64,000 nucleotides of DNA from Terebella lapidaria (Eukaryota; Annelida; Polychaeta; Terebellida; Terebellidae). Location: positions 38,733,119 through 38,797,118 of the forward strand of contig OX424559.1 in assembly GCA_949152475.1 (NCBI GenBank). Direction: 5' to 3'. A model generated the notes under the pieces. The model had not been told where the DNA came from. It searched no databases and saw nothing but the letters and a program-made list of their open reading frames with translations. Each line of letters begins with the position of its first letter. The stretch's first letter is position 1. Position numbers and translations under genes: made by a program. This document shows, in pieces, positions 46,796 through 58,480 of this stretch.

Positions 46796-48970
46796 TGGGG
46801 CGACCCATGGTGTCATGAGCCTAATGTCTCATGGGGTGATCCATGGTGTCATGAGCCTGATGGTCTCATGGGGTGATCCATGCTGCCATGAGCCTGATGG
46901 TCTCATGGAGTGATCCATGCTGCCATGGGCCTGATGGTTTCATGGGGTGATCCATGGTGTCAAGAGTCTGATAGTCTCATGGGGTGATCCACGGTGTCAT
47001 GAGGTTAATGGTCTCATGGGGTGATCTATGGTGTCATGAGCCTGATGGTCTCATGGGGTGATCCATGGTGTCATGAGTCTGATAGTCTCATGGGGTGATC
47101 CATGGTGTCATAAGGTTAATGGTCTCATGGGGTGATCTATGGTGTCATGAGCCTGATGGTCTCATGGGGTGATCCATGGTGTCATGAGTCTGATGGTCTC
47201 ATGGGGTGATCTATAGTGTCATGAGGTTAATGGTCTCATGGAGTGATCTATGGTGTCATGAGCCTGATGGTCTCATGGGGTGATCTATGGTGTCATGAGC
47301 CTGATCGTCTCATGGAGTGATCCATGGTGTCATGAGCCTGATGGTCTCATGGGGTGATCCATGGTGTCAAGAGTCTCATAGTCTCATGGGGTGATCCATG
47401 GTGTCATGAGTTTAATGGTCTCATGGAGTGATCAATGGTGTCACGAGTCTGATGGTCTCATGGGGTGATCCTTGGTGTCATGAGCCTGATGGCCTCATGG
47501 GGTGATCCATGGTGTCATGACGTTAATGGTCTCATGGGGTGTCCTATGGTGTCATGAGAATGATGGTTTTATGGGGTGATTCATGGTGTCATGAGCCTGA
47601 TGGTCTCATGGAGTGATCGATGGTATCATGAGTCTGATGATCTCATAAGAAAATCCATGATGCCATGAGGTTAATGGTCTCATGGGGTGATCTATGGTGA
47701 CATGAGCATGATCGTCTCATGGGGGTGATCCATGGTGTCATGAGGTTAATGGTCTCATGGGGTGATCCATGGTGCCATGAGCCTGATGGTCTCATGGGGT
47801 GATCCATGGTGTCATGAGCCTGATGGTCGCATGGGGTGATCCATGGTGTCATGAGCCTGATGGTCGCATGGGGTGATCCATGGTGTCATGAGCCTGATGG
47901 CCTCATGGGGTGATCCATGGTGTCATGAGCCTAATTGTCTCATGGGGTGATCCATGGTGTCATGAGTCTAATGGTCTCATTGGGTGATCCATGGTGTCAT
48001 GAGCCTAATTGTCTCATGGGGTGATCCATGGTGTCATGAGTCTAATGGTCTAATGGGGTGATCCATGGTGTCATGAGCCTAATGGTCTAATGGGGTGATC
48101 CATGGTGTCATGAGCCTAATGTCTTATGGGGTGATCCATGGTGTCATGAGCCTGATGGTCTCATGGGGTGATCCATGGTGTCATGAGCCTAATGGTCTCA
48201 TGAGGTGATCCAAGGTGTCATGAGCCTGATGGTCTCATGGAGTGATCCATGGTGTCATGAGCCTAATGTCTCATGGGGTGATCCATGGTGTCATGAGCCT
48301 GATGGTCTCATGGGGTGATCCATGGTATCATGAGCCTAATAGTCTCATGAGGTGATCCATGGTATCATGAGCCTAATAGTCTCATGAGGTGATCCATGGT
48401 GTCATGAGCCTAATGTCTTATGGGGTGATCCATGGTGTCATGAGCCTGATGGTCTCATGGGGTGATCCATGGTGTCATGAGCCTAATGTCTTATGGGGTG
48501 ATCCATGGTGTCATGAGCCTGATGGTCTCATGGGGTGATCCATGGTGTCATGAGCCTAATGTCTTATGGGGTGATCCATGGTGTCATGAGCCTAATGTCT
48601 TATAAGGTGATCCATGGTGTCATGAGCCTGATGGTCTCATGGGGTGATCCATGGTGTCATGAGCCTAATGTCTTATGGGGTGATCCATGGTGTCATGAGC
48701 CTGATGGTCTCATGGGGTGATCCATGGTGTCATGAGCCTAATGGTCTCATGGGGTGATCCATGGTGTCATGAGCCTGATGGTCTCATGGGGTGATCCATG
48801 GTATCATGAGCCTAATAGTCTCATGGGGTGACCCATGGTGTCATGAGTCTAATGGTCTAAAGGGGTGATCCATGGTGTCATGAGCCTAATGGTCTAAAGG
48901 GGTGATCCATAGTGTCATGAGCCTAATGTCTCACGGGGTGATCCATGGTGTCACGAGCCTGATGGTCCTC
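46796..48970 (+). repeat. 37-bp minisatellite, about 58 units
   Basis: Unit of 36-37 bp around GGTGATCCATGGTGTCATGA and GCCTGATGGTCTCATGG. Each unit contains CATGAG...CTCATG, a 6-bp-arm hairpin. From about 48110 to 48720 two variants alternate (CCTGATGGTCTCATGG and CCTAATGTCTTATGG), giving a 73-bp higher-order repeat. It lies in ZPR1 intron 1 about 330 bp from exon 2. Long ORFs in it are by-products. Confidence 0.95.
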
Positions 48971-49223
48971 TTCCGAAATGCCTTAATTATGCCTCATCAG
49001 GGAAGAACACTCGAAGCAAACTCGTAAAGGACTAGCAAATACTGGGATTTTCCAGTTTCAGTTTCTCACTGTCAACTGAGACGCGGCAATAACGGGAGAG
49101 CCGCGACTGACTAACGAATCCTATTTGGACGGAAAATGCTTTCTGGCAGCATTTAAAGCTCGTTTGAATTAAACGTGGTCGCGTTTATTCAGCCACAATT
49201 CATTGACGCGTCCACAGTCACAA
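48971..49223. other. Intergap with a fragment of a family C 3' end
   Basis: CGAAATGCCTTAA at 48978-48990 looks like the last part of a family C hairpin; the remaining 230 bp is unrecognised. Confidence 0.4.
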
Positions 49224-51805
49224 CTAGACGTCAAGGCCTGAAGATGCCTTGGGGCATTTCATGTGAGTTCTATTCCTAGCTAACATATACCTAAGAGACC
49301 GTGTCTAGAACCATGATGACTCTGAAACTGTCCGTGGTCAAAGTTTAAGTGACATACCCCACCCTAAGGCATCTTTGCGTTTTGCTCTACGACGCACCGT
49401 TTCCGAGATACGGCAAACAGGAAGTGCTGAGTCGGTGAAAAAAAATTCGACACCAGAAGTCGTCTCGACCCAAGATACCCTCTAGACTAGTTAGTCTAGT
49501 GCCAGGAGGCTGAAATTAAGCTCCGTTTCGCTGTACGACGCATCGTTTCCGACATAACACCAAACAGAAAGTGCCGAGTCGGTGAAAAAACAAATTTGAC
49601 ACCAGAAGACATCTCAGCCCAAGATACTCCCTAGACTAGTTTGACTAGTGCCAGGAGGCCGAAATTGAGCTCCGTTTCGCTCTACGACGCACCGTTTCCG
49701 AGATACGGCCGAACAGGAAGTGCCGAGTCGGCAAAAAAAAATTCGACACCAGGGGTCGTTTCGACCCAAGATACCCACTAGACTAGTTTGTCTAGTGCCA
49801 GCAGGCCGAAATTGAGCTCCGTTTCGCTCTACGACGCACCGTTTCCGAGATACGGCCCAACAGGAAGTGCAGAGTCGGCGAAAATAAATTCGACACCAGG
49901 GGTCGTCTCGACCCAAAATATCCCCTAGACTTGTTTGTCTAGTGCCAGAAGCCGGAATTGAGCTCCGTTTCGCTCTACGACGCACCGTTTCCGAGATACG
50001 GCCCAACAGGAAGTGCAGAGTCGGCGAAAATAAATTCGACACCAGGGGTCGTCTCGACCCAAAATATCCCCTAGACTTGTTTGTCTAGTGCCAGAAGCCG
50101 GAATTGAGCTCCGTTTCGCTCTACGACGCACCGTTTCCGAGATACGGCCAAACAGGAAGTTCCGAGTCGGCGAAAAAAAAATTGACACCAGGTGTCGTCT
50201 CAACCCAAAATACCCACTAGACTAGTTTGTCTAGTGCCAGAAGTCCGGAATTGAGCTCCGTTTCGCTCTACGACGCACCGTTTCCGAGATACGGTCGAAC
50301 AGGAAGTGCCGAGTCGGCGAAAATAAATTCGACACCAGGGGTCGTCTCGACCCATAATACCCACTAGACTAGTTTGTCTAGTGCCAGAAGTCCGGAATTG
50401 AGCTCCGTTTCGCTCTACGACGCACCGTTTCCGAGATACGGTCGAACAGGAAGTGACGAGTCGGCGAAAATAAATTCGACACCAGGGGTCGTCTCGACCG
50501 ATAATACCCACTAGACTAGTTTGTCTAGTGCCAGAAGTCCGGAATTGAGCTCCGTTTCGCTCTATGACGCACCGTTTCCGAGATACGGTCGAACAGGAAG
50601 TGACGAGTCAGCGAAAATAAATTCGACACCAGGGGTCGTCTCGACCCAAAATACCCACTAGACTAGTTTGTCTAGTGCCAGAAGGCCGGAATTGAGCTCC
50701 GTTTCGCTCTACGACGCACCCTTTCCGAGATACGGCCCAACAGGAAGTGCCGAGTCGGCGAAAATAAATTCGACACCAGGGGTCGTCTCGACCCAAAATA
50801 CCCCCTAGACTTGTTTGTCTAGTAACCTAAGGCCGGAATTGAGCTCCGTTTCGCTCTACGACGCACCGTTTCCGAGATACGGCCAAACAGGAAGTTCCGA
50901 GTCGGCAAAAAAAAAAATTGACACCAGGTGTCGTCTCGACCCAAAATACCCACTAGACTAGTTTGTCTAGTGCCAGAAGGCCGGAATTGAGCTCCGTTTC
51001 GCTCTACGATGCACCGTCTCCGAGATACGGTCGAACAGGAAGTGCCGAGTCGGCGAAAATAAATTCGACACCAGGGGTCGTCTCGACCCATAATACCCAC
51101 TAGACTAGTTTGTCTAGTGCCAGAAGTCCGGAATTGAGCTCCGTTTCGCTCTACGACACACCGTTTCCGAGATACGGTCGAACAGGAAGTGCCGAGTCGG
51201 CGAAAAAATAAATTCGACACCAGGGGTCGTCTCGACCCAAAATACCCCCTAGACTAGTTGTCTAGTGCCAGGAGGCCGAAATTGAGCTCTGTTTCGCTCT
51301 ACGACGCACCGTTTCCGAGATACGGCCGAACAGGAAGTGCCGACTCGGCAAAAAAAAATTCGACACCAGGGGTCGTTTCGACCCAAGATACCCCCTAGAC
51401 TAGTTTGTCTAGTGCCAGGAGGCCGAAATTGAGCTCCGTTTTGCTCTACGACGCACCGTTTCCGAGATATGCATGAAAGCCTCAAGGATGAATCAGCAAA
51501 AATTCTTCCGAGCTCTAGGTCAGAGGTCGTTCGGCGGATTGATCCCAAAATCAATAGGGTTCTTCCCTGGTGGTATATGAACTCCCATGCATAGAATACT
51601 TGCCATTGCATGAATACTTTTTGAGTTATCGATCGGAAACCAAGTCTCAAAATAAACCTTGATTTCATCCTCACAGACCTCACGGACCCCGGAGCCGCCT
51701 CCAAAACAATAGGGGTCTTCCATGTAATATTTCTGACCAGTGGTGTAAATTTGGACAAGATCCATTCAGGCGTTCCCGAGTTATTGATCGGAAACCAAAA
51801 CGGCG

Positions 51806-51846
<41 letters not shown>

Positions 51847-51886
51847 AGACAAAACCATAAGGGCATTTCAGGCTGAAATGCCCTAA
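49224..51886 (+). mobile_element. Family C element, both ends, 146-147-bp satellite
   Basis: 5' end CTAGACGTC-AAGGC...GCCTT-GGGGCATTTC; 3' end AGGGCATTTCA-GGC-TGAAATGCCCTAA at 51886. Between them are about fourteen monomers of 146-147 bp (for example GGTCGTCTCGACCC at 49901, 50047 and 50340), then the single-copy 3' module from about 51470 and an A-run (51811-51843). Because 147 is divisible by three, the array gives long empty reading frames on the minus strand. Confidence 0.8.
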
Positions 51887-52005
51887 TTAGATGGATGTGT
51901 CCTGCCAAAAAATGGTCTCGTTTGCTTTTTCAGTCGGACACGTCCTCTGCATGGGACGCTCGTTTAGGACGGTCGCAAACGAAACTATCCCATGAGCAAA
52001 CCCGT
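51887..52005. other. Unrecognised spacer
   Basis: Contains an imperfect inverted pair (GGTCTCGTTTGC and GCAAACGAAACTATCCC) about 60 bp apart; possibly another small element end. No gene. Confidence 0.3.
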
Positions 52006-52370
52006 CCTAAATGCAGTAGGTCGCGCTAAACTAGTTCGGCTAGTGAACTTTGTGAAAAACACCATTGTAGAACCAGAGATTCACAGCCCATGCTCAGGCT
52101 GTGGAAGTCGCTTGTACTATATACATGTACTGTATAGACTGGATTATTGCAGCCAGCTGTGGTGTCCTCTACAGACCGGAAATACATGTATACAGTCCTT
52201 GGAAGCTGTCAAGAGATCCTTCATCATGTTCACTGCAAAGATCGCTGGAGTACTGAGTTTGCAAACTCACACATGAGCAGCACCTCGACAAACTTCACCT
52301 GTACTTCGCCTGAGTACGGTGTCCTTGTCCTTGTTGAGGCCAGTAATAAAATGTAATAAATGCCACCTCT
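52006..52370 (+). pseudogene. LINE reverse transcriptase C-terminal remnant
   Basis: The plus-strand frame LYRLDYCSQLWCPLQ, then SLEAVKRSFIMFTAKIAG, and in another frame LDKLHLYF, match the C-terminal part of non-LTR retrotransposon RT (typical LDYC.QLW.P...ESVQRSFT...L..L.LY). It is short and out of frame in at least one place, so it is a decayed fragment. CR1/Jockey-like is a guess. Confidence 0.7.
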
Positions 52371-52533
52371 CCTGCTCGACTCGACTTATAAAAAAGTTAT
52401 TATTAACTACATCAGTTATATCAATATTATTCGAGCCATAAAATCTCTCCTGGACAGAACACTTTCCTTGATGAGCTGAATGATTCTGAAATGATCACAG
52501 AAGACCGGGGAATTTCGATGGGAGTTATAAACA
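52371..52533. other. Unrecognised AT-rich spacer
   Basis: No feature seen between the LINE remnant and the family B end. Confidence 0.4.
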
Positions 52534-52732
52534 TAGCACCAAGGGTGCTGTAGCTTACCGGCAATCATGTGAATGGGCTTCTCTGGGAGTAGTTAAAACG
52601 TCATTCGACAGGCGGCAGCACCTACGACTAGGTCCCACTGGCGGACCAAAGAAAAAACGGCGCACGATCGTTCGGACATTTCAAAACATTCACTCTCGGT
52701 AAACTTGAAAGTTAATTTATGACACAGAGAGG

Positions 52733-52827
52733 ATGGAATATGGATCGTGGGACTTAAAACGTTTGAAAGAAGAGTTGGGGAACCGTAATGCTAAGAAATC
52801 TGGGAGGAAACACGAACTTGTCAAACG
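52733..52827 (+). CDS. Nuclease gene exon 1, SAP domain start
   Basis: From ATG at 52733: MEYGSWDLKRLKEELGNRNA then KKSGRKHELVK, ending CG before a GTGAGC donor. The pattern L..EL..R....SG.K.EL..RL is a SAP DNA-binding motif, completed by exon 2 (RLEDYDRN). This exon was found by splicing logic and is too short to stand out as an ORF. Confidence 0.8.
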
Positions 52828-53752
52828 GTGAGCGATATTAGGTGAAAATTCCTATGACTATCACTATGTAAACAATGATAGCATTCGATTCGAACTTAGT
52901 GGTTCCGTTTGAACTTACACCTGCTTTTTTTCAGTTGTTTGTTCCTGTGCATTTTTAATAAGTTTTGTGTTTTGTTGGGTTCATTACTGTGCCAGGATTG
53001 ACATTACTGTGCCAGGAAGAAACCTGGATGAATTGGCCTGTGACACTGTGAGTAGTTACTCAGACTCAGAGACAGAGTAGCCAAAGTTGCTGCCAAGCCA
53101 TAGTCCCCACATGGCTGATCATCACTGATCATTCATGGTAAGCTGGTAAGTAAGTGTTAGATCTGATACCCAATGCCAATGGTTAGACATTGATTTTTTT
53201 TTTTGGAATTGTGGCTAGAACAGATAGATCTAATTGTTCTTGTATTGAATGATTGGTGTCACCAAAGCTTATAAATATTAGAGGAATTTATTAGTCTAAA
53301 TCCGAAATTGTTAATGACCCCTCTGTATGAGATATGTATCAATAGTGAACAAAAATACAAACTGTTTCTTTGAACAGAAAATCATGCTAATTTGACGTTG
53401 ACTAATTTGATCTACATGATCTAGTTTAAAAATATATAATGTGGTTTTCTGTGATTTACACTGTACAGTGGCCACACCAGGATCACACTGAGATAACTGT
53501 TCATTTTCACAATTGTTATGATTTTAGCACAGAGTGAATCAACTAAATTCTTATTTGAGCCATTTGCTGTTTCAAGTATGGAAATTAATTTCATGCTTTT
53601 TCTGAGAATCACCCTTTTCTCAAAACTTTATCATGAGCATGAACAAATATATTATCTTGAATCACAACTCTTGTCATAGGTATATTCTCATGAATCTGTA
53701 AGCATGTTAAGATGGTTGAGCTGTGAATTAAAACTTATTCTTGTTCTTTCAG

Positions 53753-53867
53753 ACTCGAAGATTATGATCGTAACAAGGATTTCGGGCGAACCCTTGTGGA
53801 TGAGGATGCCTACAGCATGGCTACACCTGATGTCCGCTTGTACAAGGATATCAACGCTTCCACTGAT
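53753..53867 (+). CDS. Nuclease gene exon 2
   Basis: Follows a CTTTCAG acceptor and ends before GTAGGT. Joined to exon 1 it reads RLEDYDRNKDFGRTLVDEDA and on to LYKDINASTD, keeping one frame into exon 3. It completes the SAP domain and adds a linker. Confidence 0.8.
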
Positions 53868-55172
53868 GTAGGTTCAAAGGGTTGTGACATTCCCATAAAA
53901 TTTGTCTTAGTGATAAAAGTGTATCTAATAGTAATTCCTACAACATAGGAAACTACCTGATTCTGAGAATGCATTCACGTTTTGGATAATTTGTATATGA
54001 ATATTCCATTTCCTTAAAGTCAAACATATCCAACATTTCAAAAGCCATAAGTTTTATTTTGCCAATAAGTTTTGCGATTAAAAAAAAATACTGCCGTTGT
54101 ATATGAGTCTAAACAAAATAACAAAAGTGTATTTCTGCAGAAATACCATATTCTGTATTGCTGCAGAAATATGAAATATGGTATTCAGATTGTACGAAAA
54201 TTTGAAAGTGTATTCCTGTTGTTGGAACAAAATACATAATATCGTATTTGTAAACTCCGAAACCTGTGAATTCTTCCAACTTCATGGAACACTGTCAACA
54301 CTTGGAACATATCTATTATCCCGCTTGGCAATTCTGATAGACTATCACTCAAAGAACCTCTCTTAATTTGTATCAATCTATATCCAGCACTTCATGTTGA
54401 AATGGGCTGAAAAGAGCTCTTCAACATGAACAGCTGGATCATCATGTAGATGTCTGCCCACTTCTCGGTTTTCTGGACCAACGCATGATAATTATGCCCA
54501 ATATTAGATAACATAACTGGTATTACTATTTCTATCAATATCAACCACTGATTTTGACTTCGATTACCGTTTCTTTGCATTTTCGTTGAAAAATGCCCAA
54601 TTTTGGACTTTGACGGCCATTTTCTCAAAAACTGTTCAGACAATTTTGAAATTTTTGTTTCAAGAGATTCCTCTTGTATACCTCTGTGAGGTGTATAGGA
54701 TTGGTTGCCCTTGAATCGCCGGTCTCCCGTGTGGTGGCTAATCACCTTACCATCCATTTTGGGCCATTTCGAGGCAAGCATTTTTTTCACCCTTGCCAAA
54801 AAAATTTGGACTTAGAAAATTTTCGCCGTTTTTTCCTTCATAATGGGAGCTGCCACCACTGTACTCATAGAACGCTTGAAGATAGAGCATAGATATTGCC
54901 ACTCCCAAATAGGAAGTCATTTATGGCGATTTGTGAGGTGACCTTGAATTTGACCCTTCGATGACCTTGAAAGGTCAAAACAGCCATTTTTGGGTTATAA
55001 GATGCCCAAATTTGCCTCTACAGATGAAATGCTTGTAGATAGATCTTAAGTTTGCATTATGAGCATACAGGACATCATATATAGCACAACTAATGTTGAC
55101 CTTGAGCTTGACCTCGAATGACCTTGAGTGATATGTTATGTTTCATCACTTGCTTCTTTGTTTATTTTTCAG
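53868..55172 (+). other. Nuclease gene intron 2 with a reverse-oriented family A/B repeat
   Basis: GTAGGT to TTTTCAG, 1.3 kb. From about 54550 to 55125 it holds an A2/B-type repeat on the opposite strand (TGACCTTGAAAGGTCAAAAC at 54960). So repeats of this group also inserted into the transposon that itself inserted into one of them. Confidence 0.7.
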
Positions 55173-56342
55173 CTGCCGCCTGTCTGTTTGGAGAACATGG
55201 AAGCCTACCTCGCGCCATTCGACAAGAAACTGGAGGACAAGGTCAAGAACCTTTATCATGAGAGATTTCTGCTCTGCGTTCGTGCCTCAAGAGACGGACA
55301 GAAAAACTTCATCATGGGCCGTTGTGCAGCAGAGATGAAAAAATCTACTGTTTACCGGATGGATGTGCTACTGGATGACACGGGGACAGTCTGTGAGTGC
55401 CAGTGTGAATGTGCAGTGGGAATGGGTCCTGGTGCACACTGCAAACATGTTGTTTGTTTGTTGTACGACCTTGTGTCATTCACTTCCACCAAGTCTATCA
55501 CTGTGCACGAGACCTGCACACAGAAGTTGCAAACATTCCACAAGTGCAAGCCATACAAAGGGTCACCGTTGAAGACATGCCAACTCAAGTTGACCGAAGG
55601 CAAATCAAGTGGAATCTTCAACTACAGTGATGCTGATCCCAGGCCGGCGGACTTGGTGGGACAACCAGGCTATGCTGCCTACTTCAGCAACCTCTGCATA
55701 GGCTTCGAGGCAGCTCGCTCAGGTGCAGAAGCTGCCATGCCCATTGTCCAGAACATTCCGCCAGCCAACATATATGGAGTAGCGAATGACCACGATTATC
55801 TCTGCAAGCACGCAGAAGATGTGTTCTTGGAAGCTTTCGGTATTCAAAGCATATCGAGTGAGGAGAGGTGTGCTATAGAATCGAAAACTCGAAAACAACA
55901 GGCTAGCCAACTGTGGCGAGAAGAACGCATGAAGAGAATGCAGTCCTCAAACTTCGACAGAATCTGCAAGGCTACCCCACGGACTGATCATCCGAACCTA
56001 GCAGCCTCATTCCTCGAAACAAAGGACCTACGAACAGCTCCAATCCTACACGGCAAGAAGTACGAGCCCGTGGCAGTCGCAGCGTATGAAGCTCAGCGGT
56101 CAGTCAGCACATCGCCCTGTGGACTATTCGTATGTTCTGACTATCCGTTCCTTGGGTCCTCGCCAGATCATGTCGTGGACGACAGCACCTTGCTGGAGGT
56201 CAAGTGCCCCTATGTGAGTCGTGACAAAGAGATCGACGAGGTCATGGTGCCGTACCTGAAAAAGGTAGATGGCGAGTTCACCCTGGATAGAAAGCACGAC
56301 TACTACTACCAGGTTCAGGGACAGCTTCTGTGTGCTAACTGA
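55173..56342 (+). CDS. Nuclease gene exon 3: SWIM zinc finger plus YqaJ-type exonuclease, cut by a stop
   Basis: Begins LPPVCLENMEAYLAPF after the acceptor. A SWIM finger, CQCECAVGMGPGAHCKHVVC, lies about 80 residues in. The C-terminal half is a YqaJ/lambda-exonuclease fold: GKKYEPVAVAAYE, then LGSSPDHVVD, LLEVKCPY (the E-x-K pair) and YYYQVQGQLLC. A TGA at 56340-56342 ends the frame inside the domain; the same frame goes on as QCCDFVVFTMKDLKICQIPR to a stop at 56505-56507, as the family would. CGA to TGA is a likely cause. The enzyme is thus probably dead or shortened. Its role in ISL2EU transposition is unknown. Confidence 0.88.
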   Translation: MPPVCLENMEAYLAPFDKKLEDKVKNLYHERFLLCVRASRDGQKNFIMGRCAAEMKKSTVYRMDVLLDDTGTVCECQCECAVGMGPGAHCKHVVCLLYDLVSFTSTKSITVHETCTQKLQTFHKCKPYKGSPLKTCQLKLTEGKSSGIFNYSDADPRPADLVGQPGYAAYFSNLCIGFEAARSGAEAAMPIVQNIPPANIYGVANDHDYLCKHAEDVFLEAFGIQSISSEERCAIESKTRKQQASQLWREERMKRMQSSNFDRICKATPRTDHPNLAASFLETKDLRTAPILHGKKYEPVAVAAYEAQRSVSTSPCGLFVCSDYPFLGSSPDHVVDDSTLLEVKCPYVSRDKEIDEVMVPYLKKVDGEFTLDRKHDYYYQVQGQLLCAN

Positions 56343-56507
56343 CAGTGTTGTGATTTCGTTGTGTTTACCATGAAGGACTTGAAAATATGTCAAATACCAA
56401 GAAATGAAGAATTCATTTCCGACATGGTACAGAAGTTTGTCAGCTGCAGTGTACATGCACCTTTGGGTTGGATGGAGATTGAGGAAATAAATGACTTACT
56501 TAGATGA
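56343..56507 (+). pseudogene. C-terminal tail of the YqaJ nuclease beyond the stop
   Basis: In frame with exon 3: QCCDFVVFTMKDLKI and EEFISDMVQKFVSC up to DLLR. CDFVV is the usual strand after the QGQL helix in YqaJ domains. Confidence 0.75.
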
Positions 56508-56566
56508 AAAAGTTTTCAACAATTATCTGTGTTCAACATGACATTTATTCGGTGAATTTCAGTCAT

Positions 56567-57636
56567 TCATTCTTGTGCATTAAGCATGTTTAGGTACAAT
56601 GCAGGGTATATGATATCTGATGCTAGTTGGGTTTCAGATATGTTCATTGGCTGCTCAAGAATTTTATACGTTTTTGCTAGCCCAATAAACCTTTCCACAT
56701 GTACGCGTTTTGACGAGATCCGACGATCTCTCAAGACAGTTTGTCCAGACATCCTGTTCTGTTTCTTGAAAAATGTCGGAATGTTCACAGTGACGTTGTA
56801 TGGTGAAAATATATCTTGCACATCGAAGCCTTTGTCCGACATAACAGAGTCTCCTGTGTCACACTGGCTGGGCAGGTCACTCCTTTCAACAATCTGCCTG
56901 TCACTTGTTGAGCCACCATAGGCTGGGGACACATATGAGCACATGCCACCAGGAGTCACACCCACCAGAACCTTCACAGTGTTCCTGTTTTTGTATGTAC
57001 TGTAGGTGGACTGCTTTGCCACTGGAAACTTAGGTTTCTGCACTGGGCATTCCGTTCCGTCCACAATAACCCTAGTTGTTGGGAAATCTGCTCTGAATCC
57101 TGCTGGGGAATAATATTTCACCATGTCCCTTGATGGCCACATGTCTGTTTCTCGCCATTGCAAAGACATAAATCGGATCCAAGTGCAAAATATATTGTAC
57201 ACATCTGCCTCACTCACATTAAAATTTCTGCTCAGCTCAAAATTAGGGGTATGTCTCCTCAACTTAACCAAAACCAAAAAGAACTGATCCTCCACCGAGA
57301 TATTTTGAACAGAACCGTACAAGTATGATAACCTGAACGCAGCAGGCCCCAAAGTACACAAGACAAAACGTAAACGTTAGAAGGAAATTAGCCCAGTGTA
57401 GTAGTGGATCGCAGCATCATCGTTCTGGAACCGTGACAGCGTGAGGGGTGGCGGTGTAGCAGTTGATGTGATGGTCGAGCTGTCCTTGGTCAAGATGACT
57501 CCAGACTGGTCTGTCTGTACCGAGGTGCTGTTGAAGCGGTCCTCTTAGACATCATAGGTCAGCTCGGACACGGCTGCCACTTCCATCTCCCCTCCAATCT
57601 CCAGGTCGCCCGCCTTAACCACCAGTTGGTCTTCTG
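56567..57636 (-). pseudogene. ISL2EU transposase, exon 3 (HTH and DDE domain)
   Basis: The minus strand carries, after an AACAG acceptor near 57637, a linker (EDQLVVKAGDLEIGGEMEVA), then YYTGL, LGPAAFRLSYLYGS, an HTH (FELSRNFNVSEADVYNIFCT) and a DDE_Tnp_4/IS5-like catalytic core: VIVDGTECPVQKP (first D), VMSDKGFDVQD (second D) and VHVERFIGLAKTYKIL (E). Two in-frame stops lie in the linker, one after LTYDV and one after YTGLISF, so the catalytic part survives as a 264-codon open frame only. Convergent with the nuclease gene; the two stop about 60 bp apart. Confidence 0.85.
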
Positions 57637-57921
57637 CTGTTGAAATAATTGTACATGTTGGAAATTATTTGAGGTGCAACACCCAGCGCTGTCGTTATAA
57701 CTGATATTATTTGTGTCAGATTTATATTCTAAATTGAATATTCCCTATTATTGACGTCATTAGAAGCAGCAATCAAAACATGTGCAATTTACCATGTTCT
57801 CACATTTACCAGCAAAGTAAACTAGTATAGAATTCTCATTAGACGCAAAATATACATGAATCAGATTAATAATATATTTTTCAGGGGGTCGGATATGTTT
57901 AATATTAGGGGTTCTGCATAC
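57637..57921 (-). other. Transposase intron 2
   Basis: Intron by splice signals; no other feature seen. It is AT-rich like the rest of the spacer DNA. Confidence 0.5.
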
Positions 57922-58041
57922 TTCTCATCCGAGTTTTGGCTCGTCTTCGCCTAGAAAGGGCTGCATCAGTCGCCTGCTTTTTCCAGGAAAACACACTTGG
58001 TACTGCTGTCTTCTTTAGCCTTTGTTGATCAGGATTGGTGC
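57922..58041 (-). pseudogene. ISL2EU transposase, exon 2 (linker)
   Basis: 120 bp between TTCCTAG and GTATGC. It reads TNPDQQRLKKTAVPSVFSWK then RRRRAKTR; the RLKKxAVPS motif is the usual sequence after a THAP domain. The junction with exon 1 gives VYG-TNPDQQ. Confidence 0.7.
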
Positions 58042-58273
58042 CTAGGAAGAAAAATATTTTGCATGTAAAACATTGGGAGTATTGTTAAAAAGTCAATTCA
58101 ATATTATACTAACTCATGATTTCTGCCCAATTCTAGGGCCTAGTCCATATATAGATCTATACATTTTGCCCAATTCTAGTCCATATAGGTAATAGCCTGT
58201 AAACGAATATTGACCACATTACAGTATGTAGATCTAGTAAAATTTCCCGATTTTGAATATCTCACCACCTTAC

Positions 58274-58480
58274 CATAGACAGTCTCGGCAATATAATCAT
58301 CGGGAAGGAAGTGCTTCTTGCACACGACGCTGGTAGGGGAAGGCTGCCATATCTTGGCCTTCCCATCGCTCGCGATCTCTTTATCGCCAATAGCCACAAC
58401 TTTCTCCTGGCCTCGTCCTTTGGAAAAGTATGCCCGCCTCTGTTACTGCAGAGCGGGACACAACAAGTTGTAGATGGCAT
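58274..58480 (-). pseudogene. ISL2EU transposase, exon 1 (THAP domain, frame-shifted)
   Basis: Starts MPSTTCCVPLCSNRGGHTFP; the C2CH zinc ligands are C-x4-C here (with CCVPLC), followed by the W of RRKLWLLAIKR. The remaining ligands are in another frame, IWQPSPTSVVCKKHFLPDDY, so one frame change lies between about 58360 and 58395. The domain binds transposon ends in THAP transposases. Donor GTAAGG at 58273. Confidence 0.8.

Noticed and set aside
46796-48970. CRISPR-like appearance of the 37-bp array
   Set aside because: There are no spacers; units abut directly, the setting is eukaryotic, and no cas genes are present.
49614-51908. Long minus-strand ORFs (up to 219 codons) in the 147-bp array
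   Set aside because: The monomer length is a multiple of three, so an open frame in one monomer stays open through the array; the protein is a mere repeat with no domain.
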